64,000 bases of DNA from Chelativorans salis (lineage in GTDB: Bacteria > Pseudomonadota > Alphaproteobacteria > Rhizobiales > Rhizobiaceae). Positions 17,123-26,097 of this stretch are shown one piece after another. Location of the stretch: positions 186,001 through 250,000 of the forward strand of contig NZ_JAOCZP010000003.1 of NCBI RefSeq assembly GCF_025336525.1. The letters are read 5' to 3'. The position numbers and the translations under genes are program-made. Positions within the stretch are counted from its first letter, which is position 1. Every line of letters begins with the position of its first letter. The notes below the pieces were generated by a model. The model searched no databases, was not told the DNA's origin, and saw only the letters and a program-made list of their open reading frames with translations.

Positions 17123-18290
17123 AGGAAAGCCTCCTCGCCGGATTGGCCCCGCTCGCCATCCGCCGCGCAATAAAGGCCACCAGGGGCGATGGATAGTTCT
17201 CGCCTAGGCTGATGCGGCAAGTGCGCCGCAGGATATCGAGCGTGCGTGCGCACATGTCTGGCGTGTACTCGATCCTGGGCGACGCCCAGGCGAAGGGGTT
17301 CATCTTGGGATGGGCGGCACGCTGTTCGAGAATGGGCACCCAGTTGGTGTAAACGTGACGGCTCGAATCGTAGAGCCTGTAGACCCCACGCCGGTTGCGC
17401 CCGGCAAAGTGCTCCGCTTCCTCCGGACTCTCGAAGATCAGGTGCAGCCCTACCGCATTCTCCACATCGTTGTGCGGGCCGACCCGTATGGCAGGTGAGG
17501 AAGCCAGGATGCGCGACATGAGCCGATAGTGCTTGCGCATGCGGCGGATCATCGGGTCGAGCTTCGCGAGCTGGACGTTGAGCATCGCGCCCTGGATCTG
17601 GCTTGCCTTCAGGTTCACGCCGAAGAAATGCGGCTCGTTGTCATTGTCGAGATGACCGCGGAAGATCGCGCCCACGTCATGATACATCCGTGCGCGGGCG
17701 AAATAGCGGTCGCTGTTGGTAACAACTGCTCCGCCCTCGCCGATGTTGATGTTCTTGAACTGGTTGAAACTGAAGGCGCCGATATCACCGATCGTGCCGA
17801 CGCGTCTTCCCTTGTAGGTGACGCCGACGGCCTGACAGGCGTCCTCGATGACGAGGAGCCCGTGCTCTCGGGCGATCTTCATGATCCGGTCCATGTCGCA
17901 GACCATGTTGGCCATATGCACCGGCAGGATGGCACGCGTGCGCGGCGTGATCTTGCGCACGATATCGGCCGGATCCATCGTCAGCGTCTGATCGATGTCG
18001 ACAAGAACGGGAACAGCCCCGACAGCAAGGGGTGCTGCGGCGGTGGCGATCCAGGTATAGGCTGGCACCAGCACCTCGTCCCCCGGCCCCACGCCGGCCG
18101 CAGCGAGCGCACAGGTCAGCGCGCCTGTCCCGCTGCTTACCGCGAGCGTATGCTTGACCCCGAATTTCTCCGAATAATCGGCCTCGAACCGCGTCAACGG
18201 CCCCTCGCCTCCGCCGCCGTAGCGGGCGAGACGCCCCGACATCATGACCCGCCCGACGGCGAACCACTCCCGCAACCCGACCCTTGCCAT
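17112..18290 (-). CDS. DegT/DnrJ/EryC1/StrS-family PLP aminotransferase
   Basis: 392 residues if started at the ATG at 18290; an in-frame GTG at 18371 would add 27 residues of low-complexity sequence and cannot be excluded. The fold-type-I family is clear: SSGTGALTCAL (PLP phosphate contact), VIEDACQAVG, and the Schiff-base Lys in FSFNQFKNINIGEGGAV. These enzymes usually aminate keto-sugars in polysaccharide or antibiotic pathways. Here it is paired with the phosphopantetheinyl transferase and faces the NRPS operon, so the substrate could be a nucleotide sugar or a biosynthetic keto acid; the sequence does not decide. Confidence 0.9.
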   Translation of the reverse strand: MARVGLREWFAVGRVMMSGRLARYGGGGEGPLTRFEADYSEKFGVKHTLAVSSGTGALTCALAAAGVGPGDEVLVPAYTWIATAAAPLAVGAVPVLVDIDQTLTMDPADIVRKITPRTRAILPVHMANMVCDMDRIMKIAREHGLLVIEDACQAVGVTYKGRRVGTIGDIGAFSFNQFKNINIGEGGAVVTNSDRYFARARMYHDVGAIFRGHLDNDNEPHFFGVNLKASQIQGAMLNVQLAKLDPMIRRMRKHYRLMSRILASSPAIRVGPHNDVENAVGLHLIFESPEEAEHFAGRNRRGVYRLYDSSRHVYTNWVPILEQRAAHPKMNPFAWASPRIEYTPDMCARTLDILRRTCRISLGENYPSPLVAFIARRMASGANPARRLSYAV

Positions 18291-18371
18291 TGCTTGCTTC
18301 CCCGAAATGCCCGATGGCGCTGCGGCGGCGGCGCCTGTCGATATCACCGTCGCCTGCAGGATAACTCCCAC

Positions 18372-18576
18372 GCCATCGAACCGCCCTTTAGTTCTTCAAA
18401 CCTATTTCGTGGAAGCGAGTTATTCAAATAAGCCTATGATATCTTTCAACTTACCGAGGGCCTTATCCCTTGGTAGCCAAAACTATTAGCAAGACATTTA
18501 TTATAGGCAATTTGGCTGAGTACGAGCGTGGAGCATTGTTTGCTAGCGTAGGGATTTCCAGTATGGCGGGGTCAAT
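18372..18576. promoter_or_regulatory. AT-rich divergent promoter region between DegT and GMC genes
   Basis: About 200 bases, markedly richer in A+T than the genes on either side, lie between two divergent operons. Candidate -10-like stretches such as TATTAT and TTATAT-type sequence are present, but no pair of promoter elements with proper spacing stands out. It presumably drives the DegT-PPTase pair leftward and the GMC oxidoreductase rightward. Confidence 0.4.
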
Positions 18577-20262
18577 TTGAAAATCCTCGACTTGCAATCC
18601 ATGCAGGCAGGGACGACGCTGAGGGTGGATTTGGCGATCGTCGGTGCCGGCCCGGCCGGCCTAACCATAGCGCGTGAACTCGCCAATACGAAGATCCGGG
18701 TCCTGGTCCTGGAAAGCGGCGGCGCCGACTTTGAACCCCGAGCGCAGGCCCTTAATGAGGTCGATAGTATCGGCGAGCCGGTCAAGCGCGCCACTGCGGC
18801 GCCAAGCCGCGGCTATACGGACGAGCTTTCATGGCTCAACGACATCCCCGCCTTCGAACTGCGCAACCGGATTGTCGGCGGAAGCACGCATACCTGGATC
18901 GGGAAATGCGCCGCCTTTGACGAGGTCGACTTCGCCGAGCGCCACTGGGTTCCAGGCTCTGGATGGCCGATCGCCCGCGAGAGCCTTGCAGGCGCGCTCG
19001 ACCGTGCTGCCGTCATGCTCAACTTGGGGCCGAACGTCTATGACGAGGGGCTCTACAGCCTCCTCTCCTCTCCGCCTGCCGATCTCCGGATAAACCGCGA
19101 GCTGCTCCGCCCGTTCTTCTGGCAGTTCAGCCATTCGCACGAGCGAGCCGGACCGCTGCGTTTCGGAGACGAGATCGGAAAGCTCGACGCCCCCAATATC
19201 GAGATCCTCACCAATGCCACGGTGACGCATCTCAACACGGACGAGACAGGCCACCGGGTCGTCTCGCTCGGTCTCCGCTCCCTCGACGGCGCCCATGCAT
19301 CGGTGCGGGCGGATATGGTTGTGCTCGGCGCCGGCGGCATCGAGAACCCACGCCTGCTGCTCGCCTCCGGCGGCATCGGTAACCGCCATGGCATCGTCGG
19401 CCGCTATCTCGCCGATCACCCCCGCGCAGTCATCACCCGCTTCGGCAAAGAACAGGCAGCGGCCATTGCCCGGCACTTCGGCTTTTATGGCCTTGCTCTC
19501 GGCTCCCGGACGCAGTTCTACCTTCACGGCCTCTCTCTCAGCCCGCAACTGCAGGAGCGGGAAGGCTTGCTCAATTGTGCGGCCTATCCGGTGCAGGAAC
19601 TCGCCGAGGATGACCCCTGGCTGGCGTTGAAGCACCTCAGCCGCCGGCGGGGCGGGAATCGGATGCGGCACGCATGGAGGGCACTTTCCTCCCCCGGGCT
19701 CCTTGCCGCCGGCCTTCACCGCCGTCTGGTTCTGAAGCGCGGGCTGCCGCGCAGGCTTGAGGGCATCCGTTTCGACACCATGGTCGAGCAGCGTCCGAAC
19801 GCAGAAAGCCGCGTCACTCTCTCTGATCGCCTGGACCGGCTGGGGATGCCCCTGGCAAGCGTCGACTGGAGGATTTCGCCCCAGGAAGTCGCTAGCGTCG
19901 CACGGCTTGCCGAACTGATGTCGGCGGAGTTCGAGCGCGTCGGCCTGCCTGAGCCCAGGCTGGCGGACTGGATTCTCCGCAACGACCCCGCCGGCGCCGC
20001 CTTCAGCGACATGGCCCACCCCGCCTGCACCACGCGCATGGGGCGCGACCCGGCGACCAGCGTCGTCGACGAGAACGCCCGTGTCCACGGCATGGAAGGG
20101 CTCTATATCGCCGGAAGCTCGGTCTTTCCCACCGCGGGCCACGCCAACCCCACCCTGATGATCGTGGCGCTCGCCATCCGCCTTGCCGATCATCTAAAGG
20201 ACCAGTTCGACAAGGGATCCCACCTCCGGCCCAAGCGGGAGCGGCTTGTCAGGGCAGCTTGA
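18577..20262 (+). CDS. GMC-family FAD-dependent oxidoreductase
   Basis: 561 residues from a TTG at 18577 (GGCGGGG five bases upstream); an ATG at 18601 would shorten it by eight. The N-terminus has the dinucleotide-binding motif LAIVGAGPAGLTIA. The C-terminal GMC domain shows HPACTTRMG and FPTAGHANPTLMIVALA, with the His and Asn expected at the active site. Such enzymes oxidise alcohols, sugars or polyols with FAD. It belongs physically to the biosynthetic/polysaccharide locus and could oxidise a sugar or hydroxyl group there. Its 3' end overlaps the convergent methyltransferase gene by 14 bases. Confidence 0.9.
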   Translation: MKILDLQSMQAGTTLRVDLAIVGAGPAGLTIARELANTKIRVLVLESGGADFEPRAQALNEVDSIGEPVKRATAAPSRGYTDELSWLNDIPAFELRNRIVGGSTHTWIGKCAAFDEVDFAERHWVPGSGWPIARESLAGALDRAAVMLNLGPNVYDEGLYSLLSSPPADLRINRELLRPFFWQFSHSHERAGPLRFGDEIGKLDAPNIEILTNATVTHLNTDETGHRVVSLGLRSLDGAHASVRADMVVLGAGGIENPRLLLASGGIGNRHGIVGRYLADHPRAVITRFGKEQAAAIARHFGFYGLALGSRTQFYLHGLSLSPQLQEREGLLNCAAYPVQELAEDDPWLALKHLSRRRGGNRMRHAWRALSSPGLLAAGLHRRLVLKRGLPRRLEGIRFDTMVEQRPNAESRVTLSDRLDRLGMPLASVDWRISPQEVASVARLAELMSAEFERVGLPEPRLADWILRNDPAGAAFSDMAHPACTTRMGRDPATSVVDENARVHGMEGLYIAGSSVFPTAGHANPTLMIVALAIRLADHLKDQFDKGSHLRPKRERLVRAA

Positions 20263-21067
20263 AATAGAATCCCGCGCTTTCGCTTGCCCCCAGTTCGGGA
20301 TGCGTGTCGATCACATGCGACAGCGAGGGGATCGACCAGCGGTCGACGAGGCTGTAGCCGAGGCTTTGCACGTCTTTCAGGAAAGTTTCCTCGTTACGCA
20401 TCTGGTAGGGCACCCTCGCCTTGCCGATCCGCTCCAGCGTGACGACGGTGGGCCCCTCGCGCAACGCAACCTTGTTGAGAAGCAGGTGACGCGGTGTCCA
20501 CGGCAACCGGCGGAGGAGGTTCGGCAGGGGCACATCGAGATATTGCAGGAGCCCCGAGCCGAGGAAGACGTCGGTTGCCCCGGCGTCCTCCAGCCGTTCC
20601 ACGAAACGCAGGTTCGTCAGGCCATCCGCCTCGGCACGCCGCCGTCCCGCTCGGACGATGGCCGGAAGGTCGTAGACCACCCAATGCAAGTCGTCCGTTA
20701 TCGGCAACAGGTCGCGGAAGGCTCGGTACTTCGTGCCCATATGGCCACCGGCGTCGATCAGGAATCCGACCTCACCGGACAGCCGGCGCAGCCAGAAAAG
20801 CACCGGATAATCCCACAGCGCAACATGGCACATCTTCTCGAAGGCCACTTCGGCGACCTCGTCATGATCGTAGCCCGCAAGCCCCATGCCGGCGGCCGCG
20901 GCAAGTGCTTCGGTATAGGTGGCATAAGCGCCGGAGAAGCGGCAGGGGAACGGCGACAGGAAACGCAACCTCCCCCGCGCCGCACGCAAAGGCGTCAGCG
21001 ACGAGTGCACGGTCCGGGCCGCGCGCGAGATCGCCCGGCGGGCGCCTTGCTTGGAGATCATATTCAT
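20249..21067 (-). CDS. Putative methyltransferase, LIC12133 family (copy 2)
   Basis: 272 residues from the ATG at 21065-21067; an upstream in-frame start would add 49 residues lacking family features. It shares FSGAYATYTEA, AGYDHDEVAE, LIDAGGHMGTKYRAF, GSGLLQYLD and HPELGASESAGFYF with the adjacent upstream gene, and the pattern matches the LIC12133-type putative methyltransferases found in sugar and surface-polymer loci. The glycine-rich IDAGGHMG is the likely SAM-binding loop. Substrate unknown. It is the last gene of the Wzx-methyltransferase operon. Confidence 0.8.
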   Translation of the reverse strand: MNMISKQGARRAISRAARTVHSSLTPLRAARGRLRFLSPFPCRFSGAYATYTEALAAAAGMGLAGYDHDEVAEVAFEKMCHVALWDYPVLFWLRRLSGEVGFLIDAGGHMGTKYRAFRDLLPITDDLHWVVYDLPAIVRAGRRRAEADGLTNLRFVERLEDAGATDVFLGSGLLQYLDVPLPNLLRRLPWTPRHLLLNKVALREGPTVVTLERIGKARVPYQMRNEETFLKDVQSLGYSLVDRWSIPSLSHVIDTHPELGASESAGFYFKLP

Positions 21068-21123
21068 CGTCGTGGTCCTGCCCTTGCTCGATGAACACCT
21101 TTCTGACCGGTTGCCTGCTGTGC

Positions 21124-21939
21124 CTAATCGAGGCGGAAATAGAAGCCGGCGCTTTCGCTGGACCCGAGTTCGGGATGGGTTCGGATCACGTGCGACAGCG
21201 ACGGGTTCGTCCACCGGTCGACGAGGCGATAGCCGAGGCCTTCCACTTCACGCATGAACCCGTCCTCATTACGGATCTGATAGGGCGTCCGTAGCTTCTC
21301 GTAGTGCTGGAGGGTGACGACCGTGGGGCCCGTGCGTAGCGCCACCTTGTTCAACAGCAAATGACGCGGCGGCGATTCCAGGCGGCCAAGGAGCTGCGCG
21401 AAACCGACATCGAGGTATTGAAGCAGGCCCGAGCCGAGGAAAAGGTCGGGCGCTCCGGCGTCCTCGAGCCGCTCGACGAACTGCAGCCGATCCAGGCCGT
21501 CCGCCGCCGCACGGCGCCTGCCGGCACGGACAACCGCCGGCACGTCGTAGACAACCCACCGGAGCTCCTCGTCGAGCGGCAGCAGTTTCCTGAAAGCGCG
21601 ATATTTGGTGCCCATATGCCCGCCCGCGTCAACGAGCAGGTCGACCTCGCCGACGAGCTGCCCCAACCAGAACAGGACCGGGTAATCCCACGAAAGGACC
21701 GGACACATCCGGTCGAAGCCTATTTCGGCCACGTCGTCATGGTCATATCCTGCCTGTCCCATGCGGGCCGCGGCGGCAAACGCTTCTTCATAAGAGGCAT
21801 AGGCGCCCGAAAATTGCGGCGGGCGCGGCAGCATCAGCCGCAGCCGGCCCCAGGCGACACGAAACGGCATCAGCGGGTCGCGTATCGCGGCGGCGTTTCG
21901 TGAATCTGGCTGGTTGTTCGTCATCGATTGTACGCTCAT
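21124..21939 (-). CDS. Putative methyltransferase, LIC12133 family (copy 1)
   Basis: 271 residues. The ATG at 21937-21939 overlaps the wzx stop (ATGA), which decides the start and shows translational coupling to the flippase. Motifs FSGAYASYEEA, GYDHDDVAEI, LVDAGGHMGTKYRAF, FLGSGLLQYLD and ELGSSESAGFYF run in the same order as in the gene downstream. The two proteins are a recent-looking tandem duplication but clearly diverged. Coupling to a polysaccharide flippase suggests it modifies a lipid-linked sugar before export; this is inference. Confidence 0.8.
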   Translation of the reverse strand: MSVQSMTNNQPDSRNAAAIRDPLMPFRVAWGRLRLMLPRPPQFSGAYASYEEAFAAAARMGQAGYDHDDVAEIGFDRMCPVLSWDYPVLFWLGQLVGEVDLLVDAGGHMGTKYRAFRKLLPLDEELRWVVYDVPAVVRAGRRRAAADGLDRLQFVERLEDAGAPDLFLGSGLLQYLDVGFAQLLGRLESPPRHLLLNKVALRTGPTVVTLQHYEKLRTPYQIRNEDGFMREVEGLGYRLVDRWTNPSLSHVIRTHPELGSSESAGFYFRLD

Positions 21940-23582
21940 CGACTTGCCTCTGCCCGCAGTGGACCCGGGGTCGCATCCTGATCGCCCACTGCCTGGGACG
22001 TGGAGGGGGGATGTTCCGCCGTTAGGGCGGGAAACATGCCTATTGCGAATTTCTTCAAAAGGAGCAGGACGAGCAGGTAACCAGCGGCACCGGCCGCCGC
22101 CTGAAGCCCGAGCGTCGCCAAGGCGGGCAACGTCGAGAGATCGAGCGCCTGGCCCAACGCAAAAACAGCGACCAGCATGCCGGCGACGGCGAGCGCGACA
22201 AAACCGCTGCCGCGTACGACGCCGAGCCAGTCGAGGCCGCCATAGCGCCCTTGCAGCCAGACCATGGTCCCGAACGCCACCACGGCGGCGAGGACCTGCC
22301 CGGCTGCCACCGGCAGCAAGCCGAAAGGCGCGAGGATGACGACGAGACCGACGGAAACGGTCGCATTCGCCAAGCCGACCGGGGCGAGCTTGCGGATGTT
22401 GCCTTTGATGGAAAGCAACGGCTCGGTCATGCTGCCGGTGATCAGCAGCAATTGCTTTATCGAAAGGATGCTCACCACCACGGCCGCCGGTGCCCATATC
22501 TCGCCAAGCACCAGACTTATGAAACCGTCGGATACCAGCGCCAGTCCCAGAAAGACCGGGGCGGCGACAGCCAGAAGGGTTGGGAACAACATGTTTGCCG
22601 CCCGCCTGACCGCATCTTCCTTGCCCGCCTCCGTATTCTCACGATCGCGCGCGCGGCGGAAAACGATCCATGCAAGTGTCCGCGCCGGTTCCCCCACGAG
22701 CTCATAGAACGCCGCCACGATGCGCTCGGCGGCCCGATAATAGCCTGCCTCGGCCAGACCGAGAAAACCGCCCACGGCGAGCGTTCCCGAATAAGAGCGG
22801 GAGAAGACGATCAGCCTGTTGGCTATGACATGCTTCGAAAATTGCAGCACTTCGCGAATGACGGACCGAGTCGGACCCGCAGGCCGCACCCAGCCAACGG
22901 CGAGGATCGAGCCGCACAGGATCACAAGCTGCATCGCCAGCCGCCCGGCGACGAGCGCGAAGACGTTCCACCCCATCAACAGCCCGAAGACGGTCAAGGC
23001 GAGCCCCGCAGCCTCGGCGGCGATCCGGATGATCGCCTGGCGGTGCAGTTGCCCGCGATGGACAAGCACCCCGTCATAGACAGTCGTCATCGCCGAAGGC
23101 AGTATCCAGCAACAGAATAGCGCCAGAAGCGAAGCCTCCCATACCTTGTCGAAGACGCCGTAGAGAATGCCAGCGGCGCTCAACCCCGAGACGGTGAACA
23201 GAAGGCCGCTTGCGAGCGAAATGGTCGTCACCTGGTCGAGATGCCCTTCCCCGTCGGCCGATTTCATGACGAACTCGGCCCATCCCCCCTCGGCCAGCAC
23301 CACCAGAAAGACGGCAACGGCGGAGCTGAAGGCGAAGAAGCCGAACTCCGTCGGCGTCAGGATACGCGCGGCTATGACGAACGCGGAAAGCTGCGCTATC
23401 TGTGAGACGAGCTTGGCCGAGAGCGCCCAGAGGCCGCCACCTACGATAGCGGGGATGCTCAGGCGGAACGCCCGTTTCGGCTCCGCTCCGGAGCTCACCG
23501 CGTTTGTCTCAGCCACTATCCTTGCCCCTTGATCTGCCCTGCCGACGGTGTGGAAACCGTTCTTCTTCTCCCCGGTATTCAC
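21936..23582 (-). CDS. Wzx-type lipid-linked oligosaccharide flippase
   Basis: 548 residues from a GTG at 23580-23582. After about 45 hydrophilic residues come 12-14 hydrophobic helices, beginning AIVGGGLWALSAKLVSQIAQLSAFVIAARILTP split over the first two, with the usual loop reading LTPTEFGFFAF. This is the topology and early-helix pattern of the MOP-superfamily polysaccharide transporters that flip undecaprenyl-linked repeat units across the inner membrane. It would work with the Wzy-like protein at 1-662 and with ExoP/ExoF. The stop overlaps the start of the following methyltransferase gene. Confidence 0.88.
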   Translation of the reverse strand: MNTGEKKNGFHTVGRADQGARIVAETNAVSSGAEPKRAFRLSIPAIVGGGLWALSAKLVSQIAQLSAFVIAARILTPTEFGFFAFSSAVAVFLVVLAEGGWAEFVMKSADGEGHLDQVTTISLASGLLFTVSGLSAAGILYGVFDKVWEASLLALFCCWILPSAMTTVYDGVLVHRGQLHRQAIIRIAAEAAGLALTVFGLLMGWNVFALVAGRLAMQLVILCGSILAVGWVRPAGPTRSVIREVLQFSKHVIANRLIVFSRSYSGTLAVGGFLGLAEAGYYRAAERIVAAFYELVGEPARTLAWIVFRRARDRENTEAGKEDAVRRAANMLFPTLLAVAAPVFLGLALVSDGFISLVLGEIWAPAAVVVSILSIKQLLLITGSMTEPLLSIKGNIRKLAPVGLANATVSVGLVVILAPFGLLPVAAGQVLAAVVAFGTMVWLQGRYGGLDWLGVVRGSGFVALAVAGMLVAVFALGQALDLSTLPALATLGLQAAAGAAGYLLVLLLLKKFAIGMFPALTAEHPPSTSQAVGDQDATPGPLRAEASR

Positions 23583-23746
23583 GGCTGCCCTTTCATCGGG
23601 TAGTTTTCGTCGCGCGTTGGTGTTGATTCACCGCCTTCGGCATCGGAAACACTTCGAGTGCAGCCATATGGGACATTCTCGTTTGAACGATGGTGCATGC
23701 CGGCCCGGCAGCCGGACCGACCGCGACGTTGACGGATACTGAGCGG

Positions 23747-23899
23747 ATGGCGCGGAACGCGGGAAGGGAGACATATCTGGGTCGAATATTCCTGGCCCGG
23801 CCGCTGAGATTGCTGAGCACCAGGGCAGTAGCCCGCTGGCTCGTGATTGCCCTCTGTCTCGTTTTCTGGATCGCCATCCTCGCCGCCTTCATCCTGTGA
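23747..23899 (+). CDS. Possible small single-span membrane protein (50 aa)
   Basis: This sits in the 323-base gap between the wzx start and the exoY stop, on the opposite strand. The frame from the ATG at 23747 encodes a basic, polar first half and a strong hydrophobic C-terminal helix (WLVIALCLVFWIAILAAFIL). No convincing ribosome-binding site was seen and no family is recognised, so it may be chance. The same gap must also hold the promoter or leader of wzx. Confidence 0.3.
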   Translation: MARNAGRETYLGRIFLARPLRLLSTRAVARWLVIALCLVFWIAILAAFIL

Positions 23900-23905
23900 G
23901 CCGTC

Positions 23906-24583
23906 TCAGCAGCCGTTTCGCTCGAACAGCAGCACGCCGACCGTCCGCCACATGATCCTCAAGTCGAGGCCGAGCGAGTGTGTGCGGTGATATTCGGCAT
24001 CGAGATCGACGCGATAATCGTATGAGGTGTCGCTTCGTCCCGAGACCTGCCAAAGGCCGGTGATGCCTGGCGTCATTGACAAGTAGCAGTGTATCCGGTC
24101 GCCATAGCGGGGAATTTCGTCCTCCACGATCGGCCGCGGCCCGACGATGCTCATCTCCCCGCGCAGGACATTGATGAACTGGGGAATTTCATCGAGGCTG
24201 GCCATCCGGAGGAAGCGGCCAAGCCGATGGATCCGCGGGTCCTGCCGCAGCTTTTGCTGCGTGTTCCACTCGCACCGCGCCGCCTCGCTCGTGCTCAGCA
24301 GGTCATTGAGCACCATTTCGGCGTCGCGGCGCATGGTGCGGAATTTAAGGCAATCGAAGATCTTCCCGTCGCGGCCCACCCGCTTGTGCCGATAGATCAG
24401 CGGCCGACCGTCATGCACCAGCAGAAGGATGCAGATGACGGCAATGACCGGAAACAGGAACAGGAGCGATAAAAAAGCGATGGAGACGTCGAGAGAACGT
24501 TTTACAGATTCTCTGGTTCCCCGTCTGTGCGAGGCATGAGAATGAACAGATTCACGGGCGGCGCTATCCAGCATAGACAGCAT
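23906..24583 (-). CDS. exoY: ExoY-like undecaprenyl-phosphate sugar phosphotransferase
   Basis: 225 residues from the ATG at 24581-24583, supported by AAGGGAG five bases upstream; another ATG 13 codons up lacks that. One N-terminal membrane helix (about 38-58) is followed by the bacterial sugar-transferase domain: KRVGRDGKIFDCLKFRTM, the basic DPRIHRLGRFLRMASLDEIPQ segment in parts, GEMSIVGPRP and PGITGLWQVSGR. This family moves sugar-1-phosphate onto undecaprenyl phosphate, the first membrane step of exopolysaccharide assembly. Length and motif order match rhizobial ExoY (galactosyl-1-phosphate), but sugar specificity cannot be read here. Confidence 0.9.
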   Translation of the reverse strand: MLSMLDSAARESVHSHASHRRGTRESVKRSLDVSIAFLSLLFLFPVIAVICILLLVHDGRPLIYRHKRVGRDGKIFDCLKFRTMRRDAEMVLNDLLSTSEAARCEWNTQQKLRQDPRIHRLGRFLRMASLDEIPQFINVLRGEMSIVGPRPIVEDEIPRYGDRIHCYLSMTPGITGLWQVSGRSDTSYDYRVDLDAEYHRTHSLGLDLRIMWRTVGVLLFERNGC

Positions 24584-24802
24584 AAAAACTCCCTTGGAGA
24601 GAATATACTTGACCGGCATCACTGCCAGATACAGGAACAGATTATAGTGCGACTAACCAATCAGATATAATTCTATTGGTGTAAATTATACAGATATTTT
24701 GATGGCGGGAATTAAGCCCATTGCTCCTATTTCATGCATCAGCTCTCTCATATGGCTTCACCTTGAATCTCTTACCCGCAACTCCTCCGAAAGTCTTAGA
24801 GA
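24584..24802 (-). promoter_or_regulatory. AT-rich region upstream of exoY
   Basis: This gap contains a run of about 110 bases (24600-24710) much richer in A+T than its surroundings, including TATAAT-like stretches (the complement of ATTATA at 24642-24647). It is the likely promoter region of exoY, showing that exoY is probably transcribed separately from the upstream glycosyltransferases. No specific operator was recognised. Confidence 0.4.
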
Positions 24803-26095
24803 CTACGAGCGCGGATACACCCTTGCGATGGTATTTCCCCTACCGGGCGTGGCCGTTTCCAGCGGCGGCCGTGCATGTTCCAGCACGTCCGCATAAAGCT
24901 CCATCAACGCCTCACCCCAGGAGTGAAGTGTGTTGGCCATGCGCGGGGCCTCCTGAAAGCCGTTCCGGCCCATGCGGCGCACTCCGAGGTCGTCACGTGC
25001 CATCGCCCGCATGGTGTCGGCGAGCGAGTTGACGTCGCCGGTCGTGAAGCCTAACCCGCAGTCCGCTTCGACAATTTCCCGGCACACGAGCGCCTGCGAC
25101 GGCACGATGACGGGAATGCCACTGCCGATTGCTTCCAGCGCCGCCAAACCAAAAGGCTCGGGCACACGCGAGGAGACGACGACGGCGCGCGCCTTCCGCA
25201 CAAGCTGCGCTATCTCTTCCCGTTTCTTCCAGCCATGCAGAACAACCTCCGGATACGAACGCTCCAGCAGCGCCCGCCCCGCCCCATCCCCGACCACGTG
25301 AAGCCGCACACCGGCAATCCGCGCCGCCTTCGCAGCATCCTCAAATCCTTTCTCCGGCTCCAACCGAGCGATGAAGAAAAAGTCCTGGGATTTCCAAGGC
25401 TCCGCGCGGGTCTGCAGGAATGGCTCTACCGGATTGCGAATGGTGACGAAGCGGCGGTCCGCTAAGCCGGCGCGCTCGAAATAACGCTGCATTTCCCCAT
25501 GCACGAGAACGATATTCGCCGGCTGGCGCCGGACGTCGTACAGGCTTTGGCGCAACGCATGCCGCGCCGAACGCCACAGCTTCTGGTGCGCGCCACGCTT
25601 GTCGCATTGCGTTAGAAGGCAGCGTGCCGACATAGGCGTAAGAGAACAGACAGAGGCTTTCCGATAGTTGACGAAGCCGCCGTTGGGGCATGCGAGAAAA
25701 TAGTCGTGCGCGTGCAGGACGACACGTTCGCGCACCGTGTTCAAAGCTCGAAAGATCGCCGGCGAAAGGATCTTCGACCACCCATGCACGTGATAGATGG
25801 TCGCCGGTGTGTCCGAGGTATCGATGAGCCGGCGAAGAGCGGCAAATGCCGAGGCATTGTAAAGACCGCCGACAAATGCCGACAGGCGACCCTGTTCCAA
25901 CAGCGGCGCGCCGTTCAGGTTAACCGCATCGGTCTCACTTGCCGCCGCATCCGCTCGGTCGCCTGCAAAGAAGGTCACCGGAATGCCCCTCTCGCGCAAT
26001 AGACGCGCAGAAAGGCGTGAGAGATTGGATGCACCGCCCACATCGGCCGAGCGATCGTTGATGATGACAACGCGGTCTGGCCTCGGCTGGGTCAT
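24803..26095 (-). CDS. Glycosyltransferase, GT4 family
   Basis: 430 residues from the ATG at 26093-26095, only two bases after the upstream stop (TAGCCATG). The N-terminal half has GGASNLSRLSARLL and a Cys-bearing insert (CPNGGF, CSL, CLLTQCDKRG) often seen in this group. The C-terminal half has the GT-B donor-site motif: FFIARLEPEKGFEDA, then VVSSRVPEPFGLAALEA, the EX7E region. It transfers a sugar from a nucleotide donor in the cytoplasm to the growing lipid-linked repeat unit. The acceptor and sugar cannot be predicted. Confidence 0.88.
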   Translation of the reverse strand: MTQPRPDRVVIINDRSADVGGASNLSRLSARLLRERGIPVTFFAGDRADAAASETDAVNLNGAPLLEQGRLSAFVGGLYNASAFAALRRLIDTSDTPATIYHVHGWSKILSPAIFRALNTVRERVVLHAHDYFLACPNGGFVNYRKASVCSLTPMSARCLLTQCDKRGAHQKLWRSARHALRQSLYDVRRQPANIVLVHGEMQRYFERAGLADRRFVTIRNPVEPFLQTRAEPWKSQDFFFIARLEPEKGFEDAAKAARIAGVRLHVVGDGAGRALLERSYPEVVLHGWKKREEIAQLVRKARAVVVSSRVPEPFGLAALEAIGSGIPVIVPSQALVCREIVEADCGLGFTTGDVNSLADTMRAMARDDLGVRRMGRNGFQEAPRMANTLHSWGEALMELYADVLEHARPPLETATPGRGNTIARVYPRS

Positions 26096-26097
26096 GG

